DNA of 15,426 nucleotides. Origin: an uncultured Vogesella sp. Lineage in GTDB: Bacteria; Pseudomonadota; Gammaproteobacteria; Burkholderiales; Chromobacteriaceae. Location of the stretch: contig CAMLGD010000064.1 in the NCBI GenBank assembly GCA_946479405.1, positions 1-15,426 on the forward strand, in the 5' to 3' direction. Below, piece after piece: positions 1 to 7,991 of the stretch. The position numbers were made by a program, and so were the translations under genes. Within the stretch, counting starts at the first letter, position 1; the number at the start of each line of letters is the position of its first letter. The notes beneath the pieces are model-generated. The model saw only the letters and a program-made list of their open reading frames with translations. It did no database searches and was not told the origin of the DNA.

Positions 1-2206
1 GACCGGCGCCGCTACGGCTGCTAGTGCCCGGCTCGTCGTCCAGGCGCATGGTCAGTGCGATACGCTTGCGCGGCACGTCCACCTCCAGCACCTTCACCTT
101 CACCACCTGGCCAGCCTTCACCACCGTGCGCGGGTCGTCCACGAACTTGTTGGCCAGCGCCGAGATGTGCACCAAGCCATCCTGATGCACGCCGATATCG
201 ACGAAGGCACCGAAGTTGGCGACGTTGGTTACCACGCCCTCCAGCACCATGCCCGGCTGCAGATCCTTGATGTCCTCCACACCGTCCTGGAAGGTAGCCG
301 TGGTGAACTCCGGACGCGGGTCACGGCCCGGTTTCTCCAGCTCCTTCAGAATGTCGATCACCGTCGGCAGGCCGAAGCGCTCGTCGGTGTACTCACTCGG
401 ACGCACGCTCTTGATGAAGCTGATGTCGCCGATGATATCCTTCACCGCGCGGCCGCTGTGGCCGACGATTTTTTCCACCAGCGGGTAAGCTTCAGGGTGC
501 ACCGAAGACGCATCCAGCGGATTATCGCCCCCCATGATGCGCAGGAAGCCGGCGGCCTGTTCGAAGGTTTTGTCGCCCAGGCGGCTCACTTTCAGCAGCT
601 CGCGGCGGCTCTTGAACGCGCCGTTGGCATCGCGATGCGCGACGATGTTGGCCGCAAGGGTGCTGTTGAGACCGGAGATGCGGGTCAGCAGCGGTACCGA
701 CGCCATGTTGACGTCCACGCCCACCGCGTTGACGCAGTCTTCCACCACCGCGTCCAGGCTGCGCGCCAGCTGGCTCTGGTTCACGTCGTGCTGGTACTGG
801 CCGACGCCGATGGATTTCGGGTCGATCTTCACCAGCTCGGCCAGCGGATCCTGCAGGCGGCGGGCAATGGACACCGCACCGCGCAGGCTCACATCCAGAT
901 CCGGGAATTCCTTGGCCGCCAGTTCGGAGGCGGAATACACCGAGGCGCCGGCCTCGCTGACCACGATCTTGGTCATGCCCAGCTGCGGGAAGGCGCGGAT
1001 CAGCTCCTGCGCCAGCTTGTCGGTTTCGCGGCTGGCGGTGCCGTTGCCGATGGCGATCAGGTCGACCTTGTGGCGGGTGCATAGTGCCGCCAGGGTGGCG
1101 ATGGAACGATCCCAGTCGCGACGCGGCTCGTGCGGATAGATGGTGCTGGTTTCCAGCAGCTTGCCAGTGTTGTCCACCACCGCCACCTTGACGCCGGTGC
1201 GCAGGCCCGGGTCCAGGCCCAGGGTGGCACGCGGGCCGCCCGGGGCGGCCAGCAGCAGGTCTTTCAGGTTGGCCGCAAACACCTTGATCGCCTCGGCATC
1301 GGCGGCATCCTTGATGCGTGCCATCAGCTCCAGTTCCAGCGACAGGAAGATCTTGGCGCGCCAGCACAGGCGCACGCTGTCCAGCAGCCACTTGTCGGCG
1401 GCGCGACCGGCATCCTTGACGCCAAACTGTGCGGCGATGGCTTCTTCGTAACTGGAACGCTGGGTGATGGGCGTGTCGTCCGGCTGGTATTTCAGCGCCA
1501 CGCTGAGCACACCTTCGTTACGGCCGCGCAGCAGCGCCAGCGCACGGTGCGACGGCGTGGTTTTCAGCGGCTCGCGGTGGGCAAAGTAGTCGGCGAACTT
1601 GGCGCCCTCCTGCTCCTTGCCGGCAATCACGCTGGCGGCCAGTTCGGCTTCGTTCCACAGTTTTTCGCGCAGGCGGCCCAGCAGCGCGGCGTCCTCGGCA
1701 AAGCGTTCGATCAGGATGGCGCGGGCGCCGTCCAGCGCCGCCTTGGCATCGGCCACACCCTTGTCGGCATCGACATAGCCTGCGGCCAACGTTTCCGGTA
1801 CTTGCGTCGGGTCGGCCAGCAGGCTGTCGGCCAGCGGCTCCAGCCCGGCTTCGCGCGCGATCTGCGCCTTGGTGCGGCGCTTGGGCTTGTACGGCAGGTA
1901 CAGGTCTTCCAGCGTGGTCTTGTTGTCGGCGCCGTAGATGGCGGCCTCCAGCTGCGGCGTCAGCTTGTCCTGTTCGGCAATACTTTTCAGGATGCTGGCG
2001 CGACGGTCGTCCAGCTCGCGCAGGTAGGTCAGGCGCTCGCCAAGCATGCGCAGCTGGGTGTCATCCAGCCCGCCGGTGACTTCCTTGCGGTAGCGGGCGA
2101 TAAAGGGAATGGTGGCACCTTCGTCGATCAGGTCGATGGTGGCGCTGACCTGCGCCTCGCGGACATTCAGTTCGGTAGCCAGACGGCTGGCGATGCTCTT
2201 CAACAT
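1..2206 (-). CDS. tex: Tex, RNA-binding transcription accessory protein (3' end outside window)
   Basis: The reverse strand reads open from an ATG at 2206 to the window edge, giving 735 visible residues of a family usually near 770-790, so only a short C-terminal tail is missing. The N-terminus ([13 protein letters not shown], then [20 protein letters not shown] at about residues 25-44) matches the Tex N-terminal domain. A YqgF/RNase H-like fold follows with [10 protein letters not shown] near residue 325, then helix-hairpin-helix segments (around 490-560, [13 protein letters not shown] and LLKVSRLG). An S1 RNA-binding domain occupies about 648-718 ([20 protein letters not shown]). Tex proteins bind nucleic acid in the cytoplasm and are associated with transcription; the exact role is poorly defined. 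The start is set by the family's N-terminus; the ribosome site is weak (CAGAAG). A separate promoter is likely because the upstream gene has a terminator. It carries three copies of the GCGGCCAAC word. Confidence 0.95.
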   Translation of the reverse strand, partial: MLKSIASRLATELNVREAQVSATIDLIDEGATIPFIARYRKEVTGGLDDTQLRMLGERLTYLRELDDRRASILKSIAEQDKLTPQLEAAIYGADNKTTLEDLYLPYKPKRRTKAQIAREAGLEPLADSLLADPTQVPETLAAGYVDADKGVADAKAALDGARAILIERFAEDAALLGRLREKLWNEAELAASVIAGKEQEGAKFADYFAHREPLKTTPSHRALALLRGRNEGVLSVALKYQPDDTPITQRSSYEEAIAAQFGVKDAGRAADKWLLDSVRLCWRAKIFLSLELELMARIKDAADAEAIKVFAANLKDLLLAAPGGPRATLGLDPGLRTGVKVAVVDNTGKLLETSTIYPHEPRRDWDRSIATLAALCTRHKVDLIAIGNGTASRETDKLAQELIRAFPQLGMTKIVVSEAGASVYSASELAAKEFPDLDVSLRGAVSIARRLQDPLAELVKIDPKSIGVGQYQHDVNQSQLARSLDAVVEDCVNAVGVDVNMASVPLLTRISGLNSTLAANIVAHRDANGAFKSRRELLKVSRLGDKTFEQAAGFLRIMGGDNPLDASSVHPEAYPLVEKIVGHSGRAVKDIIGDISFIKSVRPSEYTDERFGLPTVIDILKELEKPGRDPRPEFTTATFQDGVEDIKDLQPGMVLEGVVTNVANFGAFVDIGVHQDGLVHISALANKFVDDPRTVVKAGQVVKVKVLEVDVPRKRIALTMRLDDEPGTSSRSGAG

Positions 2207-2241
2207 GCGGCGTGCTTCTGTACGAAAAAACGGAAGCCGCT

Positions 2242-2269
2242 ACTGTAACGGCATACACCGGAAAAGCAA
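2242..2269 (-). promoter_or_regulatory. Possible promoter of tex
   Basis: On the minus strand, a TTGCTT box (2269-2264) lies 16 bases from TACAGT (2247-2242), about 35 bases before the tex start and just after the terminator of the preceding gene. Both hexamers match the sigma-70 consensus only partly (3/6 and 4/6), so position supports this call more than sequence does. Confidence 0.3.
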
Positions 2270-2284
2270 GCCGGGCAGGCGCGG

Positions 2285-2312
2285 AAAACAAAAAAGCCCG
2301 GCAATGCCGGGC
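2285..2312 (-). terminator. Rho-independent terminator after the STAS-like gene
   Basis: GCCCGGC (2296-2302) pairs perfectly with GCCGGGC (2306-2312) around a three-base loop. On the minus strand the hairpin is followed by a T-rich run (the A-rich stretch at 2285-2295). It sits about 20 bases past the stop codon of the gene ending at 2334 and separates that gene from tex. Confidence 0.88.
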
Positions 2313-2333
2313 CCTGTACTATCACCGTAGCCG

Positions 2334-2690
2334 CTACACCGCCACCGGGCGCAGCAGCCAGGCCTGCGCTTCTTCCACCGTGTCGAAATACTCCGGATGG
2401 CTGCGGGTGAGCAGGCCGGAGATGTGCGCGGCCAGATTGATCCACACATCGTTGCGCACAATGGCAAAGCGACCGAAATCGTTCTCGTGCGCGCGCATGA
2501 AGCGTACTTCTTCCATCGCCATGTCGAGGGTGAAATCCTTCATGCCGGACAGGTCCAGCAGCACATCCGGCTTGCCGTGCTCTTCGGCGCGCTTGAGCAG
2601 AGCCTGTTCCAGCAGCTTGAAATCGCCGAGGGTAAACTCGTTGAACAGTGCCACATCCAGGCCATATTCCTGTTCGCGGATGGAAATCAT
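2334..2690 (-). CDS. SpoIIAA-like STAS/SEC14 domain protein
   Basis: A 118-residue protein starting MISIREQEYGLDVALFNEF. The ATG at 2690 is chosen over an in-frame start 20 codons upstream because AAAGGAG lies seven bases before it. The protein has the alternating strand/helix pattern of the small SpoIIAA-like (STAS/SEC14) family: a first strand pair, a helix (LGDFKLLEQALLKRAEEHG), the core strand DVLLDLSGM followed by helix MAMEEVRFMRAHEN, then RFAIVRND and a C-terminal helix VEEAQAWLLR. There are no membrane segments or signal peptide, so it is cytoplasmic. STAS proteins usually act as partner-binding or anti-anti-sigma-like modules, but no kinase or sigma partner lies nearby, so the role here is unknown. 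It has its own terminator and lies 73 bases from the transporter operon upstream, so it may be transcribed alone or by read-through. Confidence 0.8.
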   Translation of the reverse strand: MISIREQEYGLDVALFNEFTLGDFKLLEQALLKRAEEHGKPDVLLDLSGMKDFTLDMAMEEVRFMRAHENDFGRFAIVRNDVWINLAAHISGLLTRSHPEYFDTVEEAQAWLLRPVAV

Positions 2691-2763
2691 GTCGGGCTCC
2701 TTTCTGGATAACGGCAACCAGCCCCCCTTGCGAGCGGTGCCAACGGTCATTCTCTTCTGAATT

Positions 2764-3594
2764 CTAGCGTCGGCTGGCCAGAATGCCGCTGAGAATAATC
2801 AAACCCATGGCGGCCAGTTCGCCGATGCTCAGCACATGCTGCCACACCAGCACGCCGAACAGCGCGGAAAATACCACCGTGAGATAAGACAGGTTGGCCA
2901 CCAGCAGTTTGCGGCCAACCTTGTAGGCGCGGGTCATCGCCAGTTGCGCGATCATCGCCGTCACCCCCAGCCCCAGCACCCACGGCAGGTTGGCCGCGGT
3001 CAGCGGCTGCCAATCCTGCCCCAGCATCAGCAGCAGGCCGCCCAGGGTGGAGATCAACGCAAAGTAGAACACCGTGCGCCATTCCGCCTCGCCGGCCTGG
3101 CCCAGTTCACGCACATGCAGATAGGACCAGCCAGCCAGAAAACCGGATGCCAGCCCGATGACGCCCGGCCACATGCCTACCCCCAGCAGTGTCGGCTTGA
3201 GCAGCAGCGCCACGCCGACAAAGCCCAGCAGCATGGCCAGCAGTGCCGGCGGCGCCAGTTTTTCGCGCAGCAGAATCACCGACAGCAGCGCCAGAAACAG
3301 CGGTGAAGTGTAGTTGAGGGTGACGGCGGTGGACAGCGGCAGATGGCTGATGCCATAGAAGTAGCACAGCAGCGACACGTAACCCAGTAGCCCGCGTTGC
3401 AGGTGGCGCGTCAGCAGCGGCGTGGCAAATGACTGCCGCCGCAGCAAGGCATTGCCGCCCAGCAGCAGCACGGCAAAGGCGGTGCGCCAGAACACCAGCT
3501 CCACCGTGCCCAGCGTGGCCGCGGCCAACTTCACGAACACGCCCATCAGGCCGAAGCTGCCGGCTGCCAGCAGCATCCACAACGCACCGTTCAT
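2764..3594 (-). CDS. EamA/DMT-superfamily transporter, second of a tandem pair
   Basis: A 276-residue inner-membrane protein with about ten hydrophobic segments in two EamA halves, the usual architecture of the drug/metabolite transporter superfamily. It starts MNGALWMLLAAGSFGLMGVFVKLA. The ATG at 3594 overlaps the stop codon of the upstream paralogue (ATGA), which indicates translational coupling and rejects longer in-frame starts lying within that gene. Conserved blocks shared with the neighbour include LPLSTAVTLNYTSPLF near the end of the first half and QLAMTRAYKVGRK followed by LSYLTVVFSALFGVL in the second. The conserved VTLNYTSPLF block is typical of metabolite exporters of this superfamily, but the substrate cannot be read from sequence. 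It ends with TAG at 2764 with no clear hairpin after it. Confidence 0.88.
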   Translation of the reverse strand: MNGALWMLLAAGSFGLMGVFVKLAAATLGTVELVFWRTAFAVLLLGGNALLRRQSFATPLLTRHLQRGLLGYVSLLCYFYGISHLPLSTAVTLNYTSPLFLALLSVILLREKLAPPALLAMLLGFVGVALLLKPTLLGVGMWPGVIGLASGFLAGWSYLHVRELGQAGEAEWRTVFYFALISTLGGLLLMLGQDWQPLTAANLPWVLGLGVTAMIAQLAMTRAYKVGRKLLVANLSYLTVVFSALFGVLVWQHVLSIGELAAMGLIILSGILASRR

Positions 3595-4448
3595 CGCCCG
3601 CCCCGAATCGCCAGCAGGCCGCAGGCCACGATCAGCAGCATGCCGGTCAGCGCCGATGACGCCAGCGCCTGGCCCTGCAGCAGCACTCCCAGCAGCGCGG
3701 AAAACACTACGGTGAGATAGGACAGGCTGGACACCAGATACTTGCGCCCTTCCTTGTAGGCGCGCGTCATCGCCAGCTGCCCCCACAGGCCGAACAGGCC
3801 AACGGCGATCAGCTGCAACAGCGCCGGCAGATCCGGCAGTGCGAAGCCGCCGCGCAGCAGCACGATACCCAGGCCAAACAGCGATGCCAGCAGGAAGAAC
3901 CAGAACACGATCACCGGTGGCGCTTCGCCCAGCTCGCCCAGTTCGCGCACATGGAACACCGCCAGCCCGGCGCACAGGCCGGAACCCAGTCCTATCAGTC
4001 CCGGTAGCCATTGTCCGGCGTCAAAACTAGGACGCAGGATGAAACTGATGCCGGCAAAACCCAGCAGCAACGCCAGCAGCACCGGCGGCGACAGCCGCTC
4101 GCCGCGCAGCAGCACGAAGCACAGCGCAAACGATAGCGACGAGGTGTAATTGAGGGTGACGGCGGTAGCCAGCGGCAGGTGCGCCAGCGCGTAGAACAGC
4201 ATCGCCATCGACAGGTAGCCCATCAGGCTGCGCTTGACGTGGGCACCGACATGCGGCGTGAGCAGCTGATCATGACGCCGCAGCATCGGCGGCAACAGCA
4301 CCAGCAGACCGACAAAGGTGCGATAGAACAGCACCTCGAAAGAATCAAAACGGGTGCCAAGGTTGGCCGCAAAGAAACTCATCAGCGCAAAACACAGGGC
4401 GGCGATCACCATCCAGCCCGACCCGAGGCGGGCAAACCACTGCTGCAT
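3591..4448 (-). CDS. EamA/DMT-superfamily transporter, first of a tandem pair
   Basis: A 285-residue protein with about ten membrane segments in two EamA repeats, starting MQQWFARLGSGWMVIAALCFALMSF. The start at 4448 follows the upstream stop by only two bases. A G-rich ribosome site (AAGGGGGC) lies inside the end of that upstream gene, so longer frames are unlikely. It is clearly paralogous to the next gene: LPLATAVTLNYTSSLSFAL, FHVRELGELGEA, QLAMTRAYKEGRK and LSYLTVVFSALLGVL all have near-identical counterparts at the same positions. The pair therefore arose by tandem duplication and has diverged, mostly in loops and the first segments. A small-molecule exporter in the inner membrane is the likely role; the substrate is unknown. 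The two may work separately or as a heteromer. The latter is inference from coupling alone. Confidence 0.88.
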   Translation of the reverse strand: MQQWFARLGSGWMVIAALCFALMSFFAANLGTRFDSFEVLFYRTFVGLLVLLPPMLRRHDQLLTPHVGAHVKRSLMGYLSMAMLFYALAHLPLATAVTLNYTSSLSFALCFVLLRGERLSPPVLLALLLGFAGISFILRPSFDAGQWLPGLIGLGSGLCAGLAVFHVRELGELGEAPPVIVFWFFLLASLFGLGIVLLRGGFALPDLPALLQLIAVGLFGLWGQLAMTRAYKEGRKYLVSSLSYLTVVFSALLGVLLQGQALASSALTGMLLIVACGLLAIRGGR

Positions 4449-4450
4449 GC

Positions 4451-4969
4451 TTACGCCCCCTTGCCGCCACGCACTACCGTCGCACCGAGGCAAAGTGCGG
4501 CAAACGCCTTGCGGTAACGGTGGAATTCGGAGGCGTTGGCGGCACAGTCGGCCAGCAAGGCGACGCGTCCATCCTGCTGCACCACGCGCAAATGATTGCG
4601 CACGATCCACAGACTGTTCTGCACGTATTCGCCTTCGCGATATTCCAGTACCAGGCGGCCGATATTGCGCTGCAGCTGCACCTTGCCGGCAACCTCGCGC
4701 TCGCCCTGCGCTTTGCGGTAGCTGTCGGCCAGCTTGGCCATCGGCTCCTTGCCGCGCAGGCGCTCGCGCCACAGCCGCACGCTGACGCCGCTGCGTTCGC
4801 GGTCTTCCACCTGCGGCGGCAGCACGCGAATGCCGCCCTGGCTATCCGGGCGCACCTTCCAGCCGGCCGGTAGATCGAAACTCACGCCCAACGCGGGGTT
4901 GCGGTACGGAGCAGCGGAGACAGTAGAGGCAAGCAACAGCAGGACGGGCAGCAGGCGGTAACAGCGCAT
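4451..4969 (-). CDS. Exported protein of unknown function
   Basis: A 172-residue protein beginning MRCYRLLPVLLLLASTVSAAPY, a clear Sec signal peptide with likely cleavage after VSA, so the mature protein should be periplasmic. The mature start (YRNPALGVSFDLPAGWKV) resembles the opening of PsbP-like and other small beta-rich secreted domains, where a 'F-x-hydrophobic-P-x-G-W' strand is common; this is a fold-level hint only. The rest is polar, with NIGRLVLEYREGEYVQ and two cysteines late in the chain (LLADCAAN, AALCLGA) that could form a disulfide. A GTG at 5011 would add 14 residues before the signal peptide; the ATG is preferred because it places the signal peptide at the very start, although neither start has a good ribosome site. 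It heads the operon containing the two EamA transporters, two bases upstream of the first, so it may serve the same process. Confidence 0.75.
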   Translation of the reverse strand: MRCYRLLPVLLLLASTVSAAPYRNPALGVSFDLPAGWKVRPDSQGGIRVLPPQVEDRERSGVSVRLWRERLRGKEPMAKLADSYRKAQGEREVAGKVQLQRNIGRLVLEYREGEYVQNSLWIVRNHLRVVQQDGRVALLADCAANASEFHRYRKAFAALCLGATVVRGGKGA

Positions 4970-5142
4970 GGGGGTGGCAGTCGGCAAGGGAACAGCGCGG
5001 GAAAGCCGCACTGCGGGCGACCGGCAACGGACCTGCGTAACGGCAGCGGCTCAGACAGAACCGGGCGATACGGCAGGCCATGCCATCGGCAGCCTTATTG
5101 TTTTCGGGGTGGGCGCCACTTGCCAGGCAAACGGCGACTACC

Positions 5143-5178
5143 AATAACTACGGCGCGGAAATCCGCGCCGTAGTTATT
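5143..5178 (-). terminator. Strong hairpin terminator after the Rieske oxygenase gene
   Basis: A perfect 17-base inverted repeat (5143-5159 with 5162-5178) has a GC-rich core (CGGCGCGGA/TCCGCGCCG) and AT-rich base (AATAACTA/TAGTTATT). It begins 20 bases past the oxygenase stop codon. The AT-rich base supplies a short U-rich tail on the minus strand. It separates the oxygenase from the exported-protein operon. The remaining stretch from 4970 to 5142 holds no further gene or clear promoter that I can support. Confidence 0.75.
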
Positions 5179-5198
5179 GTGCCGCACAATACAGTGTC

Positions 5199-6308
5199 TT
5201 AGCCAGCCAGATGTTCACCCATCAGGCGGCGGTAGAACTCGTGGAAGTGCTGCATGCCGTCTTCGGTGGGCGACTGGTAGGGGCCGACTTCGCTTTCACC
5301 ACGCAGCCACAGCGCCTTGCGACCTTCGTGCATGCGCTGGCAGATTTCGTCGTCCTCCACCGCGGTTTCGAAGTAGGCAGCCTGCTCGGCTTCGATGAAA
5401 TCCGGCTCGAACCACAGGATGTCATCCGGGTAGTAGAACTCGGTAATCACCGTGCACTGCTCCGGCCCCTTGGGGATCACCACGCTTACCACCAGCACAT
5501 GCGGATACCACTCCACCATGATGTTGGGGTAGTAGGTCAGCCAGATGGCGCCGTATTCCGGCTGCTGGTCGGCATAGCGCTTGATGACTTCTTCATGCCA
5601 CTTGCCGTACACCTTGCTGCCGGAGCGGGCCAGCTTGTTCTTCACCCCCACGGTCTGCACATGGTAGTGGTCGCCCCACTCCCATTTCAGATCACCGCAA
5701 TCGACGAAGTTGCCCAGGCCCGGGTGGAACGGATCGACGTGGTAGTCCTCGGAATACACCTCGATGAAGGTCTTCCAGTTGAAGTTGTATTCGGTGGTGA
5801 AGGACTTGTGATAGCCATAGCCTTCGAACGTCATGTGCTTGGCCACACCCAGCTTGGCCAGGTCGCGGCCAACGTCGCGGCGGGCATCGAACAGCAGGCC
5901 GTTCCAGCGGGTGAGCTCGGTCTGGTTCAGGTTCAGGCACGGCGTTTGCGGAAAATGCGGCGCCCCCACCAGCTGGCCGGCATTGTCGTAGGTCCAGCCG
6001 TGCAGATTGCACACGATATGGTTGCCATTGCCGCGCCCCTGGTAGATCAGGGCCTGGCGGTGACGGCACACATTGGAGATCAGCTTGATGTCGCCGGCGA
6101 CATTCTTGAGCATCTTGCCGTGGCCCATCCAGTCCAGCGTCTGGTAGTCGCCGGCGTTCGGCACCATCAGCTCGTGGCCATAGTATTGCGGGGCATCGGC
6201 AAACAGGGTCTTCTGCTCCAGCGCGTAGTAGGCCGGATCGAAGTAGGTATGAATGGGCAACTGCGCGGCAGAAGCCTGGAGCAACTGGGACGAAGCCAGA
6301 TCAGACAT
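5199..6308 (-). CDS. Rieske-type aromatic ring-hydroxylating oxygenase, large subunit
   Basis: A 369-residue protein with the two-domain layout of Rieske non-heme iron oxygenase alpha subunits. The Rieske [2Fe-2S] site is C81-R-H83, then sixteen residues, then C100-N-L-H103. The catalytic domain has NWKTFIEVYSEDYHVDPFH, giving iron ligands H190 and H195. The third ligand is probably an aspartate in AVEDDEICQ (D319 or D320). The enzyme should use electrons from a reductase to oxygenate or demethylate a small molecule in the cytoplasm. No reductase, ferredoxin or beta subunit lies beside it, as in single-subunit-type oxygenases of the choline/carnitine/betaine kind, so the substrate is undetermined. 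The ATG at 6308 is preferred to the GTG three codons earlier, which would sit one base after GGAGG; from the ATG the spacing is eleven. A strong hairpin follows the gene. Confidence 0.9.
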   Translation of the reverse strand: MSDLASSQLLQASAAQLPIHTYFDPAYYALEQKTLFADAPQYYGHELMVPNAGDYQTLDWMGHGKMLKNVAGDIKLISNVCRHRQALIYQGRGNGNHIVCNLHGWTYDNAGQLVGAPHFPQTPCLNLNQTELTRWNGLLFDARRDVGRDLAKLGVAKHMTFEGYGYHKSFTTEYNFNWKTFIEVYSEDYHVDPFHPGLGNFVDCGDLKWEWGDHYHVQTVGVKNKLARSGSKVYGKWHEEVIKRYADQQPEYGAIWLTYYPNIMVEWYPHVLVVSVVIPKGPEQCTVITEFYYPDDILWFEPDFIEAEQAAYFETAVEDDEICQRMHEGRKALWLRGESEVGPYQSPTEDGMQHFHEFYRRLMGEHLAG

Positions 6309-6787
6309 TATTCCCACACCTCCGTGGAAGAAGATATAAGACCAGCCGAATCTCGCTCTTAACGAGTTTACGGAGAGCTATAAAAATAAAAATCAATCGA
6401 TTGCGCGGGTTAGCGACAGCCACCCCCGCAATCGAGGCCGGGATTTTGGGCCAAATCCCCCCCCGGGGCAAGCGTTTTTTGCCGCGGTTTTTGTGTCAAG
6501 TCAAGGTAATCAGCCGTTAAATACACCCAACCCCGCCACTGGAAAATTTTGCGGACAAAACCCGTTTGCTTTCATGGCCTTGTCTTAAGTCGCCAGCACA
6601 ATCAGCACCAGAATGCAGCCCCCAGCGGCAGCGGGAAAGCCCCTATGGTGCAATGCACCACAAACAGCGATAATGCCGCCTCCCGCACTGTTGGCAGCCT
6701 GATCTGGCGTCGCGCGCGGCAATAACAACAATACGCAACCACGGCACAGACTCCTTGTTTCGCAGTCTTACCGCTTACGGATCCAAC
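6309..6787. other. Divergent intergenic region between the oxygenase gene and ackA
   Basis: This 479-base gap is the largest in the window and has no supportable gene. The part next to the oxygenase (6361-6400) is AT-rich and contains the palindrome CAATCGATTG (6394-6403). The middle has a run of eight C (6457-6464) followed by GGGG, then a T-rich stretch. The part nearest ackA contains a 15-base palindrome (6646-6660) and a GATAAT box (6669-6674), described separately. The promoters of both flanking genes must lie here, but I cannot place either with confidence beyond the GATAAT candidate. No copy of the GCGGCCAAC word occurs in it. Confidence 0.7.
6646..6674 (+). promoter_or_regulatory. Perfect palindrome and -10-like box upstream of ackA
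   Basis: TGGTGCA-A-TGCACCA (6646-6660) is a perfect 15-base inverted repeat. Eight bases later comes GATAAT (6669-6674), five of six matches to the -10 consensus and about 115 bases before the ackA start. The palindrome would cover the -35 position, where no good hexamer exists, as for an operator bound by a regulator at an ackA-pta promoter. The half-site order is the opposite of the NtrC consensus (TGCACC then GGTGCA). I cannot name the regulator. Confidence 0.45.
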
Positions 6788-7981
6788 ATGATCACCCACA
6801 CTCTCGTCATCAACTGCGGCAGCTCGTCGCTCAAATTCGCGCTGATCAACCCGGCTGACCAGCTCACCACGCTTAGCGGCCTGGCAGAAAAACTCGGCCT
6901 GCCCGATGCCTGCATCAGCTTCAAGCAGGACGACAGAAAGGTGACGCTGTCGCTGGCGCAAGGCAACCACAGCGGTGCCATGCGGGCGATCGTGAGCTAC
7001 CTGAACGAGCGCGAACTGACCAGCAGCGTGACCGCCATCGGCCACCGCGTGGTGCACGGCGGCGAGACCTTCAAGCACTCCACCCTGATCGACGCTGGCG
7101 TGATTGCTGCCATCGAGGATTGCGCCCGCCTGGCGCCGCTGCACAACCCGGCGCACCTCCTGGGCATCCGCACCGCGCTGGAATGCTTCCCCGGTCTGCC
7201 ACAGGTAGCGGTGTTCGATACCGCCTTCCACCAGACCATGCCGCAGCACGCCTATCTGTATGCCGTGCCGATGGCGCTGTACCGCGAACACGGCGTGCGC
7301 CGCTACGGCTTCCACGGCACCAGCCACCGCTATGTCACCGCCGAAGCCGCGGCAATGCTTGGCAAGCCGCTGGCAGAGTCCGCCTTCGTCTGCGCCCACC
7401 TTGGCAACGGCGCCTCGGTCGCCGCAGTGCTGAACGGCAAGAGTGTCGACACCAGCATGGGGCTGACCCCGCTGGAAGGCCTGGTGATGGGTACCCGCTC
7501 CGGCGATATTGATCCGGGCGTTTTCGGCTACCTGGCCGGTGCGCTGAACATGGACGTCAACCAGGTCACCGACCTGCTGAACAAACAATCCGGCCTGCTC
7601 GGCCTGTCCGAGCTGTCCAGCGACTGCCGCGAACTGGAAGACGCTGCCGCTGCCGGCCACACCGGTGCGCAGATTGCGCTGGAAGTGTTCGCCTACCGTC
7701 TGGCCAAGCAGATCGCCGCGATGACCGTGGCGCTGGGCCGGCTGGATGCGCTGCTGTTCACCGGCGGCATCGGCGAAAACTCGCCGCTGTTGCGCGCCAA
7801 GGTAATCAAGCTGCTCGGCTTCCTCGGCCTCGAACTCGACCCTGCGGCCAACGATGCCGCCTTCCGCGGCAGGGCTGGCCGCATCACCCGCGACGGCGGC
7901 ACCCCGGCGCTGGTCATCAACACCAATGAAGAACTGATGATCGCGCTGGATACTGCGGCACTGTGCGAACCGGCGGCCTGA
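6788..7981 (+). CDS. ackA: Acetate kinase
   Basis: A 397-residue protein, the usual length for acetate kinase, which interconverts acetyl phosphate plus ADP with acetate plus ATP in the cytoplasm. Family signatures are all present: VINCGSSSLKFAL at residues 7-19 (phosphate/metal-binding N9), GHRVVHGGETF with R87, VFDTAFHQTMP with D144, RRYGFHGTSHRYV with H176 and H180, HLGNGASVAA, then PLEGLVMGTRSGDIDPG with R237, FTGGIGENSPLLR, and NTNEELMIA near the C-terminus. The ATG at 6788 is chosen because it gives the standard short N-terminus; a TTG at 6755 would add eleven unmatched residues. The ribosome site is weak (ACGGA). It is followed ten bases later by pta, forming the classical acetate-production operon. 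One GCGGCCAAC word lies near the 3' end (7844). Confidence 0.97.
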   Translation: MITHTLVINCGSSSLKFALINPADQLTTLSGLAEKLGLPDACISFKQDDRKVTLSLAQGNHSGAMRAIVSYLNERELTSSVTAIGHRVVHGGETFKHSTLIDAGVIAAIEDCARLAPLHNPAHLLGIRTALECFPGLPQVAVFDTAFHQTMPQHAYLYAVPMALYREHGVRRYGFHGTSHRYVTAEAAAMLGKPLAESAFVCAHLGNGASVAAVLNGKSVDTSMGLTPLEGLVMGTRSGDIDPGVFGYLAGALNMDVNQVTDLLNKQSGLLGLSELSSDCRELEDAAAAGHTGAQIALEVFAYRLAKQIAAMTVALGRLDALLFTGGIGENSPLLRAKVIKLLGFLGLELDPAANDAAFRGRAGRITRDGGTPALVINTNEELMIALDTAALCEPAA

Positions 7982-7991
7982 GGGAACAGCA

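Noticed and set aside
167..2248. Plus-strand open frames opposite tex
   Set aside because: They are the exact antisense frame of tex; the tex reading has all expected domains.
2691..2750. Longer start for the STAS-like protein
   Set aside because: The ATG at 2690 has AAAGGAG at ideal spacing, and the extra 20 residues do not look like the domain.
6309..6317. GTG start for the Rieske oxygenase three codons upstream
   Set aside because: The GTG lies one base after GGAGG, too close for initiation; the ATG at 6308 has usable spacing.
6646..6660. NtrC binding site
   Set aside because: NtrC sites read TGCACC, a short gap, then GGTGCA; here the half-sites are in the opposite order, and no sigma-54 promoter was found beside it.
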